From assembly GCA_945861565.1 (NCBI GenBank), contig CAMAUY010000038.1:1-41934 (forward strand): a stretch of 41,934 bases of DNA, given 5' to 3'. This DNA is from Akkermansia muciniphila. GTDB taxonomy: Bacteria; Verrucomicrobiota; Verrucomicrobiia; Limisphaerales; UBA9464. The notes below the pieces were generated by a model that worked only from the letters and a program-made list of their open reading frames with translations, was not told the origin of the DNA and ran no database searches. The translations under genes were made by a program, and so were the position numbers. Positions 26,579 through 33,969 of this stretch are shown here, piece by piece; position 1 is the stretch's first letter, and each line of letters begins with the position of its first letter.

Positions 26579-26671
26579 AAAGCGGCGTGGCGTGCCGCTC
26601 TCGCACCGGAGCGGACGCAAACGCTCTACATCTTGGACTGCGGTGGCAGAGCGCAGCGGCGACACCGCTTT
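26579..26671. repeat. Hairpin repeat (AAAGCGG...CCGCTTT family)
   Basis: The left arm 26579-26608 (AAAGCGGCGTGGCGTGCCGC...) and the right arm 26641-26671 (CGGTGGCAGAGCGCAGCGGC...) are imperfect reverse complements around a 32-bp spacer. I recall similar 'GGACTGCGG...AGCGGCG...CCGCTTT' hairpins as common repeats in verrucomicrobial genomes, but cannot confirm it here. Confidence 0.6.
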
Positions 26672-26921
26672 CCGACGTGAAGTAGTTTACCTAGAGGGCT
26701 GCAGTCTCCACCGCGTTTTCGTCCAACGGCGAAATAAGTCAAGCGGTCACATCCTTGCCCCAAATCAGCCCTTCTCCGCTCGACCTATTCCGCTTGGGTG
26801 GTATGGCCGGCCGGCGATGTCTGGGCACGACGGAAACGCCGCGTCGGCGCCACGCGCTTGCGAATCTGCATCATCTACTGAATCACAACCGCTGACCCGA
26901 ATCGATGAACCCGGGCGAGCG

Positions 26922-27019
26922 TGCCCACGAATCACACAAATCATACGAATGGGGACGGTCCAAAGTCTCGCCCCACCCTGTTACGCTGTCCTTCGTGTGA
27001 TTCGTGCATTTCGTGGGCC
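26922..27019. repeat. Hairpin repeat (CCCACGAAT/ATTCGTGGG family), copy 1
   Basis: The left arm 26922-26950 (TGCCCACGAATCACACAAAT...) pairs with the right arm 26991-27019 (...TTCGTGCATTTCGTGGGC). Within each arm a short 'cacgaat/cacaaat' unit is itself repeated. A second copy lies about 145 bp downstream. Confidence 0.7.
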
Positions 27020-27162
27020 ACCACCCCTCTGGCCCAACGCCGCTGCTCAGTGACGCGCCGCCGAGCGCATCCAGCATGGAACCACGACGCAACCGGCGCG
27101 TTCACTCGAGCCGCCTGGTTCGGCCTCCGGACCCCGAAGAACTCCCGCGTCAATCGGCTCAG

Positions 27163-27230
27163 GCATTCGTGTGATTGGTGTGATTCGTGGGCAAAAGAAA
27201 ATGCGGCGTGCCCACGAATGACACGAATGA
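27163..27230. repeat. Hairpin repeat (CCCACGAAT/ATTCGTGGG family), copy 2
   Basis: ATTCGTGTGATTGGTGTGAT followed by TCGTGGGCA (27164-27192) faces TGCCCACGAATGACACGAAT at 27209-27228. The inverted arms are in the opposite order to copy 1 (ATTCGTG... first), so the two copies look like insertions in opposite orientation, or one larger palindrome. Confidence 0.65.
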
Positions 27231-27697
27231 AAACCTGGCGCTCATGTTGAACGGGGAGGTTGGCCTGGCCGAACAGTATGTTTCAGCCAAAGTCTTAGCG
27301 AGGATAGCAAATCTTCAATCCTGGGTAATCTGCACGCACTTCAGTAGGACGCACGGGAAACCCGAAATCAAGCGAACTCCCTCGTCAATTGACTCGGATG
27401 CCGTGGAAAAAGGCCAGTTTCAATTCTCGAAGTTCGAGGTTGATCGCCGACCGAATCAGCCTTCGAAACGAGGCTTTACTTTGTTTTTACACAGTTCTAA
27501 TGGAACTGAGAATAACAAAGTCGAGCTGAAACAAAATTCCCTGCAAATTTGCGATTTCCGATTCTCCAGGCGGACGGATATGAAATGGCCAAACTCCAGG
27601 GGCCGCAGAGCAGCCCCGAACTGTCTGGCCGGAGGTCTGACCCGCAGCATCGGGATGCCCCCCCGGCATAGGGCCGGGTGCAGGCGATCCACCCGAT

Positions 27698-27757
27698 TTG
27701 ACGCGTGAAACTTAGGAAAGCCATTGACGCGTGATCAAAACAGCGTTAATTGCGTCC
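27698..27757 (+). promoter_or_regulatory. Conserved upstream block of pseudopilin copy 3, with an 11-bp direct repeat
   Basis: TTGACGCGTGA occurs twice, at 27698-27708 and 27724-27734, 26 bp apart. The second copy begins a promoter-like TTGACG-16 bp-TTAATT (27724-27729, 27746-27751) placed so close to the ATG at 27758 that the transcript would be nearly leaderless. The block from about 27710 to the ATG is roughly 80% identical to the block before pseudopilin copy 4 with the same spacing, which supports function or at least recent duplication. Confidence 0.4.
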
Positions 27758-28555
27758 ATGATTCCAACAAGGCTGCCGGGGCCCCCGAGATCCAAATTCA
27801 ACCTCGGCTTCACACTCATTGAATTGCTCGTTGTCATCGCAATTATCGCGATTCTCGCTGGCATGCTGCTTCCTGCGCTCGCGCGGGCGAAAGCCCAAGC
27901 GCACAAGTCGCTCTGCGTCAGTAACGGTAAACAGTGGGGCTTGGCTATCAACACCTACGCGATCGATTTCAATAACTCGTTTCCCGCCAACCCGAATGGG
28001 GCGGGATTTAGTTGGATGTCGCCATCCATGAGCAATTTTTGGAATAATTATCTAACCCGAAATAAGCGAACGACGACCGCTTCGACCCGGGCGGCCAACG
28101 ACGTCTTGTTCTGTCCGACCGACGTGTGGCACCGCGCGGCGGAGAGAGGCATGATTTCATCGGACGGAGGCCAGCAGCTGATGGGGTATTTTTACCTGCC
28201 GGGGCGCAAACGGGGCGACACGGATGTCACGGCCGGCGCCCAGGGGACTGCGGAATGGTTTTTCCGTACCAAGCTCAATTCCGAGTACGGATCCGCGCCC
28301 ATTCTGATTGATCGCATGCAAGCACTCGGATCGAAGACGACCAACATGTACGATGCTAAGCTGACCTGGGTGACCGACTACGAAGGAAAAAAAGTTTTTA
28401 CGGCCGTTCATCGCCGATCCAACGGTTCCCCGGACGGAGGAAACTTCACCTTCGAAGACGGCCACGTTGAATGGCAGGCGGGAAGGAAGGTTTCACTCGG
28501 CTCAGATTATGGTGGGTGGCAGTGCTTCTTCAAAATCCCCATCTCTGGACCCTGA
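27758..28555 (+). CDS. Pseudopilin-like secreted protein, copy 3 (paralogue of copy 4)
   Basis: A 265-residue protein with leader [17 protein letters not shown] and mature start [18 protein letters not shown], then [26 protein letters not shown]. The globular part carries [46 protein letters not shown] and, near the C-terminus, [13 protein letters not shown], closing with [14 protein letters not shown]. By eye about two-thirds of residues are identical to copy 4, which has exactly the same length. The ATG at 27758 is chosen because the paralogue starts at the equivalent ATG with the same MIPTR sequence; a GTG at 27731 is in frame but lies inside the promoter-like block. Confidence 0.9.
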   Translation: MIPTRLPGPPRSKFNLGFTLIELLVVIAIIAILAGMLLPALARAKAQAHKSLCVSNGKQWGLAINTYAIDFNNSFPANPNGAGFSWMSPSMSNFWNNYLTRNKRTTTASTRAANDVLFCPTDVWHRAAERGMISSDGGQQLMGYFYLPGRKRGDTDVTAGAQGTAEWFFRTKLNSEYGSAPILIDRMQALGSKTTNMYDAKLTWVTDYEGKKVFTAVHRRSNGSPDGGNFTFEDGHVEWQAGRKVSLGSDYGGWQCFFKIPISGP

Positions 28556-28644
28556 GTTCAGACAACCCGCGCGACGTCCTCTTCGCCAGCAAACTGCGCG
28601 CTCGCTGACGTCGTGCAGGCGAAATTCGCTTCTGTTGGGGAATG

Positions 28645-28722
28645 AGAACCACGGATAAACGCCGATAGACGCAGATTCCATGCCCTTTCTATCCGCGTCA
28701 ATCCGTGTTCATCCGCGGTTCT
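28645..28722. repeat. Dispersed hairpin repeat, copy 2 (CCGCGGAT/ACGCGGAT family)
   Basis: The left arm 28645-28679 (AGAACCACGGATAAACGCCG...) and the right arm 28690-28722 (TATCCGCGTCAATCCGTGTT...) form an imperfect hairpin with a 10-bp loop. The right arm shares TATCCGCGTCAATCCGTG with the copy at 14477-14582. It sits 90 bp after pseudopilin copy 3. Confidence 0.8.
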
Positions 28723-28802
28723 CCTTATCCGCGGATTTGGGCGACACTCGCGGAACCTCCCAATCCGTCACTCAAACGGGGCTCGCGCGTACTCTCGCAC
28801 CC

Positions 28803-28870
28803 ATGGAGGTCAGCAGCTGATGGGGCATTTCTACCTCCCGGGGTGAAGGAGGGGTGACACGGATGTCACG
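28803..28870 (+). pseudogene. Fragment of a third paralogous pseudopilin gene
   Basis: This stretch contains GGTCAGCAGCTGATGGGGCA and GACACGGATGTCACG, closely matching the interior of pseudopilin copy 3 at about 28166-28230 (coding for [11 protein letters not shown] and DTDVT). By eye about 80% of bases agree over 65 bp. A TGA interrupts it. It lies between copies 3 and 4 and ends some 23 bp before the conserved block that precedes copy 4, so a middle copy seems to have been lost by deletion (inference). Confidence 0.65.
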
Positions 28871-28892
28871 AACAACGGGTCCCACTGGAGCT

Positions 28893-28937
28893 CCGGAAAG
28901 CAATTGACGTCTGATCAAGACAGCGTTAACTGAGGCC
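28893..28937 (+). promoter_or_regulatory. Conserved upstream block of pseudopilin copy 4
   Basis: TTGACG at 28904-28909 and TTAACT at 28926-28931 are 16 bp apart and end 6 bp before the ATG at 28938. Both boxes and the spacing are the same as before copy 3, but the second copy of the 11-bp direct repeat seen there is not present here. Confidence 0.4.
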
Positions 28938-29735
28938 ATGATTCCGACCCGAAATTCTCAGACTGAGCGACCCAAATTCAACCTTGGTTTCACTCTCATC
29001 GAGTTGCTCGTCGTCATTGCGATCATCGCAATCCTTGCCGGCATGTTGCTTCCATCGCTGGCAAAGGCGAAGGCCCAGGCGCACAAGACCCTTTGCGTCA
29101 GCAACGAAAAGCAATGGGGGGTGGCCATCAATATGTACGCAGCGGATGCGCAGGAGTCTTTTCCCCACAATTGGGATGGGTATCACCTCAGCTGGATGAT
29201 GCCGTCGATGAGCAATTTCTGGAGTAACTATCTGATCAAAAACAAGCGGACAACGGCTGCTTCGACCCGCGCCGCCAACGATATTTTATTCTGCCCAACC
29301 GACTTGTGGCACCGTGCCGCGGAGCGAGGCATGATCGCCAATGATGGCCAACCCCAATTGCTTGGCTATTTTTACCTACCGGGACGAAACCCGAATGGCG
29401 TCGAGGCTAAATCTCATGCCAAAGGCACGGTGGAATGGTTCACCCGTCAGAAACTCGGTGGCCCGTATTCCCAGGCACCCATTCTCATCGACCGACTCCA
29501 AGGCCTGGGCCCAGCGCTGACAAACCTCTACGATACACGAATCGCCTGGGTCACAGACTATGAAGGCAAAAAGGTGCCGAGCGCGGTCCATCGCATAGAT
29601 CGCGGAGCGCCCAGCGGTGGCAATTTCCTGTTCGAAGACGGCCACGCGGAATGGTTTGCTGGGAAACGAGTTTCCCTGGGATCGAGCGTTGGCGATTGGC
29701 AGTGCTACTTCAAAATCCCAATCGCTGGACCTTGA
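28938..29735 (+). CDS. Pseudopilin-like secreted protein, copy 4 (paralogue of copy 3)
   Basis: A 265-residue protein with leader MIPTRNSQTERPKFNLG and the [18 protein letters not shown] start, then MLLPSLAKAKAQAHKTLCVSNEKQWG. The globular part parallels copy 3: [57 protein letters not shown] and GGNFLFEDGHAEW, ending GDWQCYFKIPIAGP. Divergence is concentrated around residues 75-90 and 170-200, which are probably surface loops (inference). The pair arose by tandem duplication together with upstream DNA. No assembly ATPase or secretin lies nearby, so the pseudopilins must rely on a machine encoded elsewhere. Confidence 0.9.
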   Translation: MIPTRNSQTERPKFNLGFTLIELLVVIAIIAILAGMLLPSLAKAKAQAHKTLCVSNEKQWGVAINMYAADAQESFPHNWDGYHLSWMMPSMSNFWSNYLIKNKRTTAASTRAANDILFCPTDLWHRAAERGMIANDGQPQLLGYFYLPGRNPNGVEAKSHAKGTVEWFTRQKLGGPYSQAPILIDRLQGLGPALTNLYDTRIAWVTDYEGKKVPSAVHRIDRGAPSGGNFLFEDGHAEWFAGKRVSLGSSVGDWQCYFKIPIAGP

Positions 29736-29786
29736 ATCCAATAAGCTGGCTTTACCTGTTGCAATGGCCGAGTTAGCCTTGCCCTT

Positions 29787-30095
29787 GTGGAACTGACGGC
29801 AGATTGTTTTAAGAATGAGATTGCGACGGCGTTGAAATCGTACGACCGCCATGTGGTCTGTCTTGAGAAGATCCCGGAGGAGGCGGCGGCGTCCCTCAAG
29901 TCCTTAATGGAAAAGGCGATCAAAGCCTACGAGAGCCGCGGTGCGACGATGCGACACGGGATTGCCCTTGATCACCACATTACAATCATTCTGAGCCAAA
30001 CCGAGAGCGAGCAACCTTTGTGCGGAATTTATTTCAATCTGCACTCGCCGTACTCGCGAAAGCCGGAGGCTAAGGCCGAACCCACACGGGGTTAA
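29787..30095 (+). CDS. Small hypothetical protein
   Basis: A 102-residue protein starting at GTG 29787; I do not recognise a family. It has no signal peptide or membrane segment. The N-terminal half is helical and charged (ELTADCFKNEIATALKSYD, EEAAASLKSLMEKAIKAYES). The second half contains HHITIILSQTESEQPLCGIY and ends in a lysine/proline-rich tail. Composition and codon use look real rather than random. It lies 51 bp after pseudopilin copy 4 and 43 bp before murJ, on the same strand; a role with either neighbour cannot be inferred. Confidence 0.5.
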   Translation: MELTADCFKNEIATALKSYDRHVVCLEKIPEEAAASLKSLMEKAIKAYESRGATMRHGIALDHHITIILSQTESEQPLCGIYFNLHSPYSRKPEAKAEPTRG

Positions 30096-30138
30096 GGTCC
30101 TGCCCACGTCCTTGCCGCAGCTGCCAGAGTTCCTCGCC

Positions 30139-31932
30139 ATGTCGCGGATGTTAAAGTCCTCGGGTGCGGCCGGAATCGCCACCTTGATCAGTCGCGTACT
30201 GGGGTATGTCCGTGAATGGTCCTACAGCTGGTTCATGGGCATCACGGCCGTGGCGGATGCTTTTTATGCGGCCTTCCTCATTCCGAACCTCTTCCGGCGA
30301 CTCCTCGGCGAAGGGGCGCTCACGGCAGCATTTGTTCCCATCTTCAAAGCCCGCGAGCGTGCCGGCGACGTTGCGGGTATGTGGCGCGCAACCAACGCCG
30401 TGTTGTGCGGCGTCGTGATGATCTGCGTCGCGATAACCCTGCTCGGGATGGCGGGCGTCACCGGCGTCCTGATGTGGGGATCCGCGAGGCAGTCCGCAGT
30501 GACGACGCAAGAACTCCCCGGGGGTCCAAACACCCAAGACCAACCGTCCGGCGGGGTAATTCAAATTGCTGAGAACGGGCGGTCGAGTCTTGCCCAGCCC
30601 GCACTGGCAGTTTCCACGGTCCCTGTTTCGACCGAACTCGACCTCCGTCGCGAACTGATGCTGCGGCTCCTGCGGGTGATGTTTCCGTATGTGATTTTGG
30701 TCTGTGCTGCGTCGGTTTTTATCGGGGTCTTGAATGCTCGGGGCCAGTTTTTTCTGCCGGCACTGGGTGCCTCCATGCTGAACGTCGTGATGATTGCCTC
30801 GGTCTACGTGGTCGCGAGCGGTTGGGGGCAGAAGTGGTTCGGCAGCAGCCGGCAGTCGCAAGTGTTTGGGTTGGCCATTGGCGTCTTGCTGGCTGGCGTT
30901 GCGCAGGGTGCATTTCAGATTCCGGCCCTATTGCGAGAGGGGTACCGACCCGCGTGGGTGACGCCGTGGACGGACCCGACCGTTCGCGAAGTCGCTCGTC
31001 GGATGGGTCCCGCGACCCTTGGTGTGGCCGCCTTTCAGATTAATGTTTCCCTCAGCTATTGGCTGGCAATCGATACCGGGGTTTCGATTGCTTCTTCCTT
31101 TAATACCGCCGTCCGACTGATGGAATTGCCTCAGGGAGTTTTCGGAATTTCCCTGGCGACCTATCTGCTGACCGAATTGAGCGGACTCGCGGCGGAGAAA
31201 AAGTTTCCAGAGTTTCGCGCCACGCTCGAAGAGGGAGTCCGGCACCTTTTCTTTCTGAACAGCCTGGCCGCGGTGATCCTTCTTGTGCTGGGACGCCCAA
31301 TCGTCCGACTGCTCTTCGAGTACGGCTATTTCGATCCCCTCGCCACTCCCATGGCAGCCGTCGCGCTTCAGTTTCTTGCACCCGGGCTTCTTGCCTTCTC
31401 GCTGAACAACATTTTGGCCCGATCCTTTTACGCGCTGGGCGACACCGGGACTCCAATGAAAATCAGCGTCGTTTGCCTCTCCGTAAATCTCTTCCTGGTT
31501 GTGATCTTGATGACACCGCTGCGTCAGGCGGGTTTGGGCCTCGCGAACACGTTGAGTGCCATGCTCAACACCAGCCTGCTGGTTTATGCACTTCGCCGAG
31601 CCCTGCCCAAACTCGCGCTCAAGTCTCTGGCACAAAATGCTGCCAGGGTCATCGGCATCGCCGCTCTGGCGGGCATTGCCGCCGCGGCTGTCCATGGCTG
31701 GTTGGAGCCGGTTTTTCCCCCTGACCAATTCATTCTGCCGTCCCATCTTGCTCCGGGCCTTTCGCACAGGTTTTCCGTCTTGCAGGTAATTTTCGCGCGC
31801 ATGGCGGTCGTATTCATCCCCATGCTGACGGCCAGCGCCGTCTACTTTGGGGTCGCTGCCTGGCTTCGACTGCCCCAAGCAGCGGCTTTCTGGGCTCTTC
31901 TTCAGCGACGGGCGGGACCGCTGGCCCGCTGA
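30139..31932 (+). CDS. murJ: Lipid II flippase MurJ
   Basis: A 597-residue polytopic membrane protein of the MVF/MOP exporter superfamily. SSGAAGIATLISRVLGYVRE at the start, ADAFYAAFLIPNLFRRLLGEGALTAAFVP in the first helical pair, and AVRLMELPQGVFGISLATYLL are MurJ hallmarks. It flips lipid II across the inner membrane for peptidoglycan synthesis. The protein is longer than E. coli MurJ. An extra hydrophilic stretch of about 50 residues (SARQSAVTTQELPGGPNTQD onward) separates the transmembrane helix at about 95-115 from MLRLLRVMFPYVILVC. Another loop lies near the C-terminus. The ATG at 30139 is preferred to the TTG at 30112. A TPR gene follows after 31 bp. Confidence 0.92.
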   Translation: MSRMLKSSGAAGIATLISRVLGYVREWSYSWFMGITAVADAFYAAFLIPNLFRRLLGEGALTAAFVPIFKARERAGDVAGMWRATNAVLCGVVMICVAITLLGMAGVTGVLMWGSARQSAVTTQELPGGPNTQDQPSGGVIQIAENGRSSLAQPALAVSTVPVSTELDLRRELMLRLLRVMFPYVILVCAASVFIGVLNARGQFFLPALGASMLNVVMIASVYVVASGWGQKWFGSSRQSQVFGLAIGVLLAGVAQGAFQIPALLREGYRPAWVTPWTDPTVREVARRMGPATLGVAAFQINVSLSYWLAIDTGVSIASSFNTAVRLMELPQGVFGISLATYLLTELSGLAAEKKFPEFRATLEEGVRHLFFLNSLAAVILLVLGRPIVRLLFEYGYFDPLATPMAAVALQFLAPGLLAFSLNNILARSFYALGDTGTPMKISVVCLSVNLFLVVILMTPLRQAGLGLANTLSAMLNTSLLVYALRRALPKLALKSLAQNAARVIGIAALAGIAAAAVHGWLEPVFPPDQFILPSHLAPGLSHRFSVLQVIFARMAVVFIPMLTASAVYFGVAAWLRLPQAAAFWALLQRRAGPLAR

Positions 31933-31963
31933 GCTCTTACCGATCAAACCCACTCACTCCAAA

Positions 31964-32278
31964 ATGACAACGGACGCCCTTGCTCGTCAGCGACAACTGG
32001 TTACTCAATATCCACGGAACGAGCTCGCTCGCTTCAGTCTTGGAAAAGCTTTGTTCGATCGGGGCGACTATGCCGAGGCACAAATCCATCTGGGGGAGGC
32101 AATTCAAAGAAAACCGGACTGGATGGTCGTGGAGATACTTTGGGGAAAATGCGCATTGAAGCTCGGAAATCAGGAGGCGGCCCGGGCGGCGTTTGCACGC
32201 GCGCTGGACTTAGCCATCGCGCAGCACCATGAAGGACCGCAACTGGAAATGCAGCAGCTCCTGGCTGAGTTGCAATGA
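31964..32278 (+). CDS. Small tetratricopeptide repeat protein
   Basis: A 104-residue cytoplasmic protein (no signal or membrane segment). It is made of about two and a half TPR units: NELARFSLGKALFDRGDYAE with AQIHLGEAIQRKPDW, then VVEILWGKCALKLGNQEAAR with AAFARALDLA. The alternation of small and bulky residues fits the TPR consensus. It probably mediates protein-protein contact. The ATG at 31964 is chosen; an in-frame ATG at 31847 lies inside murJ. It is 31 bp downstream of murJ and likely in the same transcript. Confidence 0.7.
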   Translation: MTTDALARQRQLVTQYPRNELARFSLGKALFDRGDYAEAQIHLGEAIQRKPDWMVVEILWGKCALKLGNQEAARAAFARALDLAIAQHHEGPQLEMQQLLAELQ

Positions 32279-32307
32279 CTGCCATGAACCGACTCCATTT
32301 CGCAATT

Positions 32308-32420
32308 CGAGGACGAAGAACGAGCGCGACCGACGAGGACGATTTGAAGGACCCAATGAAGGACCCAATGAAGGACCCAATTGGGGCGCTTTCGTCCTCG
32401 TCCTCGTCCGTCGTCCGTCG
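32308..32420. repeat. Imperfect hairpin with three 12-bp tandem repeats
   Basis: Between the TPR gene and pseudopilin copy 5, the arm 32308-32342 (GAGGACGAAG..., ending GACGAGGACGA) faces 32392-32420 (TCGTCCTCGTCCTCG...). Between the arms are three exact copies of the 12-bp unit GAAGGACCCAAT (32346-32357, 32358-32369, 32370-32381), the last forming the palindrome CCCAATTGGG with the following bases. No gene is seen in 32279-32501. Confidence 0.7.
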
Positions 32421-32501
32421 ATGGGGACGAACAGCACACCGACCTATGTACCGGGACGCACCTCGATCGACAGACTTTTCACTTGCAGATCTTGAATCTT
32501 G

Positions 32502-33293
32502 ATGCCTCTTAGGATGATGCGCTCAGGGTGGAGCTCCGCAAAGATCCGGATTGGCAATACCGAGGCCAATCCGAGTGCCTTTACCCTGATCGAGCTTCTC
32601 GTAACGCTGAGTGTGATCGCAATCCTTGCCGGAATGTTACTACCAGCGCTCGCCCGTGCCCGGGAGGCCGGCCTCGCAACCGTGTGTCGAAACAACATGC
32701 GCCAGATCTCGATTGGCACCCTCCTCTATGCGGGTGACAGCGACGATCGGTTGCCCTCACCGGGAGCTGAAGATCGCAACCTCAGTCCGGACTGGGTTTT
32801 TGGGGGGCAAAGCGACGCAGAATTGCTGAACCGGAATAGCTGGAAACGGCCTCAATTCGGGTTCCACGCCGAGGCCGGATCGGTATTCAATCACGTCACC
32901 GGCCGTCAGCGGTTGCCCTATTCGGAACGTTTCACCAATTCATTTCCGACCTACCGGTGTCCCAGTACCGGAATTCTGGGCTCCGCTCTGAGGGTCAACT
33001 TCAGCCTCAATGGGTGGGTGGAAGCCGAACGCCACCAGGGGGGGGTTCGCCTCGGCGATGTCCGCAATGCCGCCACGAAAGTCCTCTACGTTAACGAGGA
33101 TCCAAGAACCATGAAAAATGCGGCATTCCACCCCGAAGGCACTGCGAAGGCGCGGGGCGTTTTTCTCGTCCACCATGGCCGCGTCAATTTCACCTTTATG
33201 GATGCTCACGGGGAATCTCTGCAAAACAAAAGGGTGCGGCAGATCCTCGACCAGGCCGCGTTGGCCAATGAGTACTTTGATCCACTGCGTTGA
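32502..33293 (+). CDS. Pseudopilin-like secreted protein, copy 5
   Basis: A 263-residue protein with an unusually long leader (about 26 residues, ending EANPSA) before [18 protein letters not shown]. This is less canonical than the other four copies, whose helix reads LLVVIAII. It continues with [26 protein letters not shown] and ends with [20 protein letters not shown], a degenerate form of the DGH block seen in the others. ATGs at 32502 and 32514 are both possible starts. Its stop codon overlaps the start of the thiE-like gene, suggesting translational coupling. Confidence 0.82.
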   Translation: MPLRMMRSGWSSAKIRIGNTEANPSAFTLIELLVTLSVIAILAGMLLPALARAREAGLATVCRNNMRQISIGTLLYAGDSDDRLPSPGAEDRNLSPDWVFGGQSDAELLNRNSWKRPQFGFHAEAGSVFNHVTGRQRLPYSERFTNSFPTYRCPSTGILGSALRVNFSLNGWVEAERHQGGVRLGDVRNAATKVLYVNEDPRTMKNAAFHPEGTAKARGVFLVHHGRVNFTFMDAHGESLQNKRVRQILDQAALANEYFDPLR

Positions 33294-33931
33294 AGCCGCT
33301 ATTCGATTGTCGCTTATATGCGTTCGTTGACTCGGCTTACCTGCACGGAAGGCCGCCGGGCGAGATCGCGGAATCCCTTTGTCGCGGAGGCGCCGATCTA
33401 GTCCAGCTCCGCTGCAAGAATTGGACCCCCGACCAGATCCGGCCCGTCGCCCGTGAACTCAAGTTCGTTACCGACCGTTCGGGGGTGCATCTGGTGATCA
33501 ATGATTTCCCCGAGATTGCCCGCGATGTCGGGGCTTCTTTCTTTCATCTCGGGCAGGAGGATTTCCTGGCCTCGCAGCACTCGCATCTCGCCGGCCTAGG
33601 ATTATCGGGCCCGCGGATGCCCTTGGCCGGATTGAGTAGTCATGGCCCGGACGATGCCCGGCGGGCTGTGAACGTTGGCGCGGCCTACGTGGCAGTCGGT
33701 CCGGTCTTTCCGACCCCGACTAAACCGGGTCGACCGGGAGTCACCCTCGACTATGTGAGATGGGCGGCGACCCACCTGACATTGCCGTGGTTCGCCATTG
33801 GCGGAATCAATCTGGAGAACCTGGATTCGGTGTTGGCGGCGGGCGCGACGCGAGTGTGTGTCGTGTCGGCGATTCTGAACCAAGCCGATCCCGCTGCAGC
33901 GTGTCGGGAATTTCGTCGTCGGCTCGGCTGA
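33290..33931 (+). CDS. thiE: Thiamine-phosphate synthase family protein
   Basis: A 213-residue protein with ThiE/TenI blocks: LVQLRCKNW near residue 38, [59 protein letters not shown] and [20 protein letters not shown]. ThiE joins the pyrimidine and thiazole moieties to give thiamine phosphate. ThiE and the sibling TenI are hard to tell apart; the QED and TPTK motifs favour ThiE. The start is the TTG at 33290, overlapping the stop of the pseudopilin gene. No other start codon precedes the first conserved strand, so the overlap is forced. No other thiamine gene or TPP riboswitch is seen nearby. Confidence 0.82.
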   Translation: MKPLFDCRLYAFVDSAYLHGRPPGEIAESLCRGGADLVQLRCKNWTPDQIRPVARELKFVTDRSGVHLVINDFPEIARDVGASFFHLGQEDFLASQHSHLAGLGLSGPRMPLAGLSSHGPDDARRAVNVGAAYVAVGPVFPTPTKPGRPGVTLDYVRWAATHLTLPWFAIGGINLENLDSVLAAGATRVCVVSAILNQADPAAACREFRRRLG

Positions 33932-33969
33932 GCCGGAACCTGAGTTTCTTGGGGATTTAAGGGGGCCGA

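Larger units (their letters stand above)
26326..27757. other. Gene-free, repeat-rich intergenic region
   Basis: About 1.4 kb without a believable gene. It contains three hairpin repeats, listed separately (26579-26671, 26922-27019, 27163-27230), and the upstream block of pseudopilin copy 3. Some long open frames cross it, but their translations are translated repeat arms with no protein-like pattern. Confidence 0.7.

Noticed and set aside
27187..27708. 173-codon plus-strand frame before pseudopilin copy 3
   Set aside because: It starts inside a hairpin repeat, has low similarity to any protein pattern and ends in the promoter-like block.
30928..31953. 341-codon minus-strand frame over murJ
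   Set aside because: Antisense to a clear MurJ; rich in Gln/Arg/Gly as expected of an antisense frame.
32346..32381. Three 12-bp repeats as a CRISPR array
   Set aside because: The units are contiguous with no spacers and are far too short; no cas genes are in the window.
32279..32501. TPP riboswitch controlling the pseudopilin-thiE unit
   Set aside because: No THI-box-like CTGAGA core or matching conserved loops could be found upstream.
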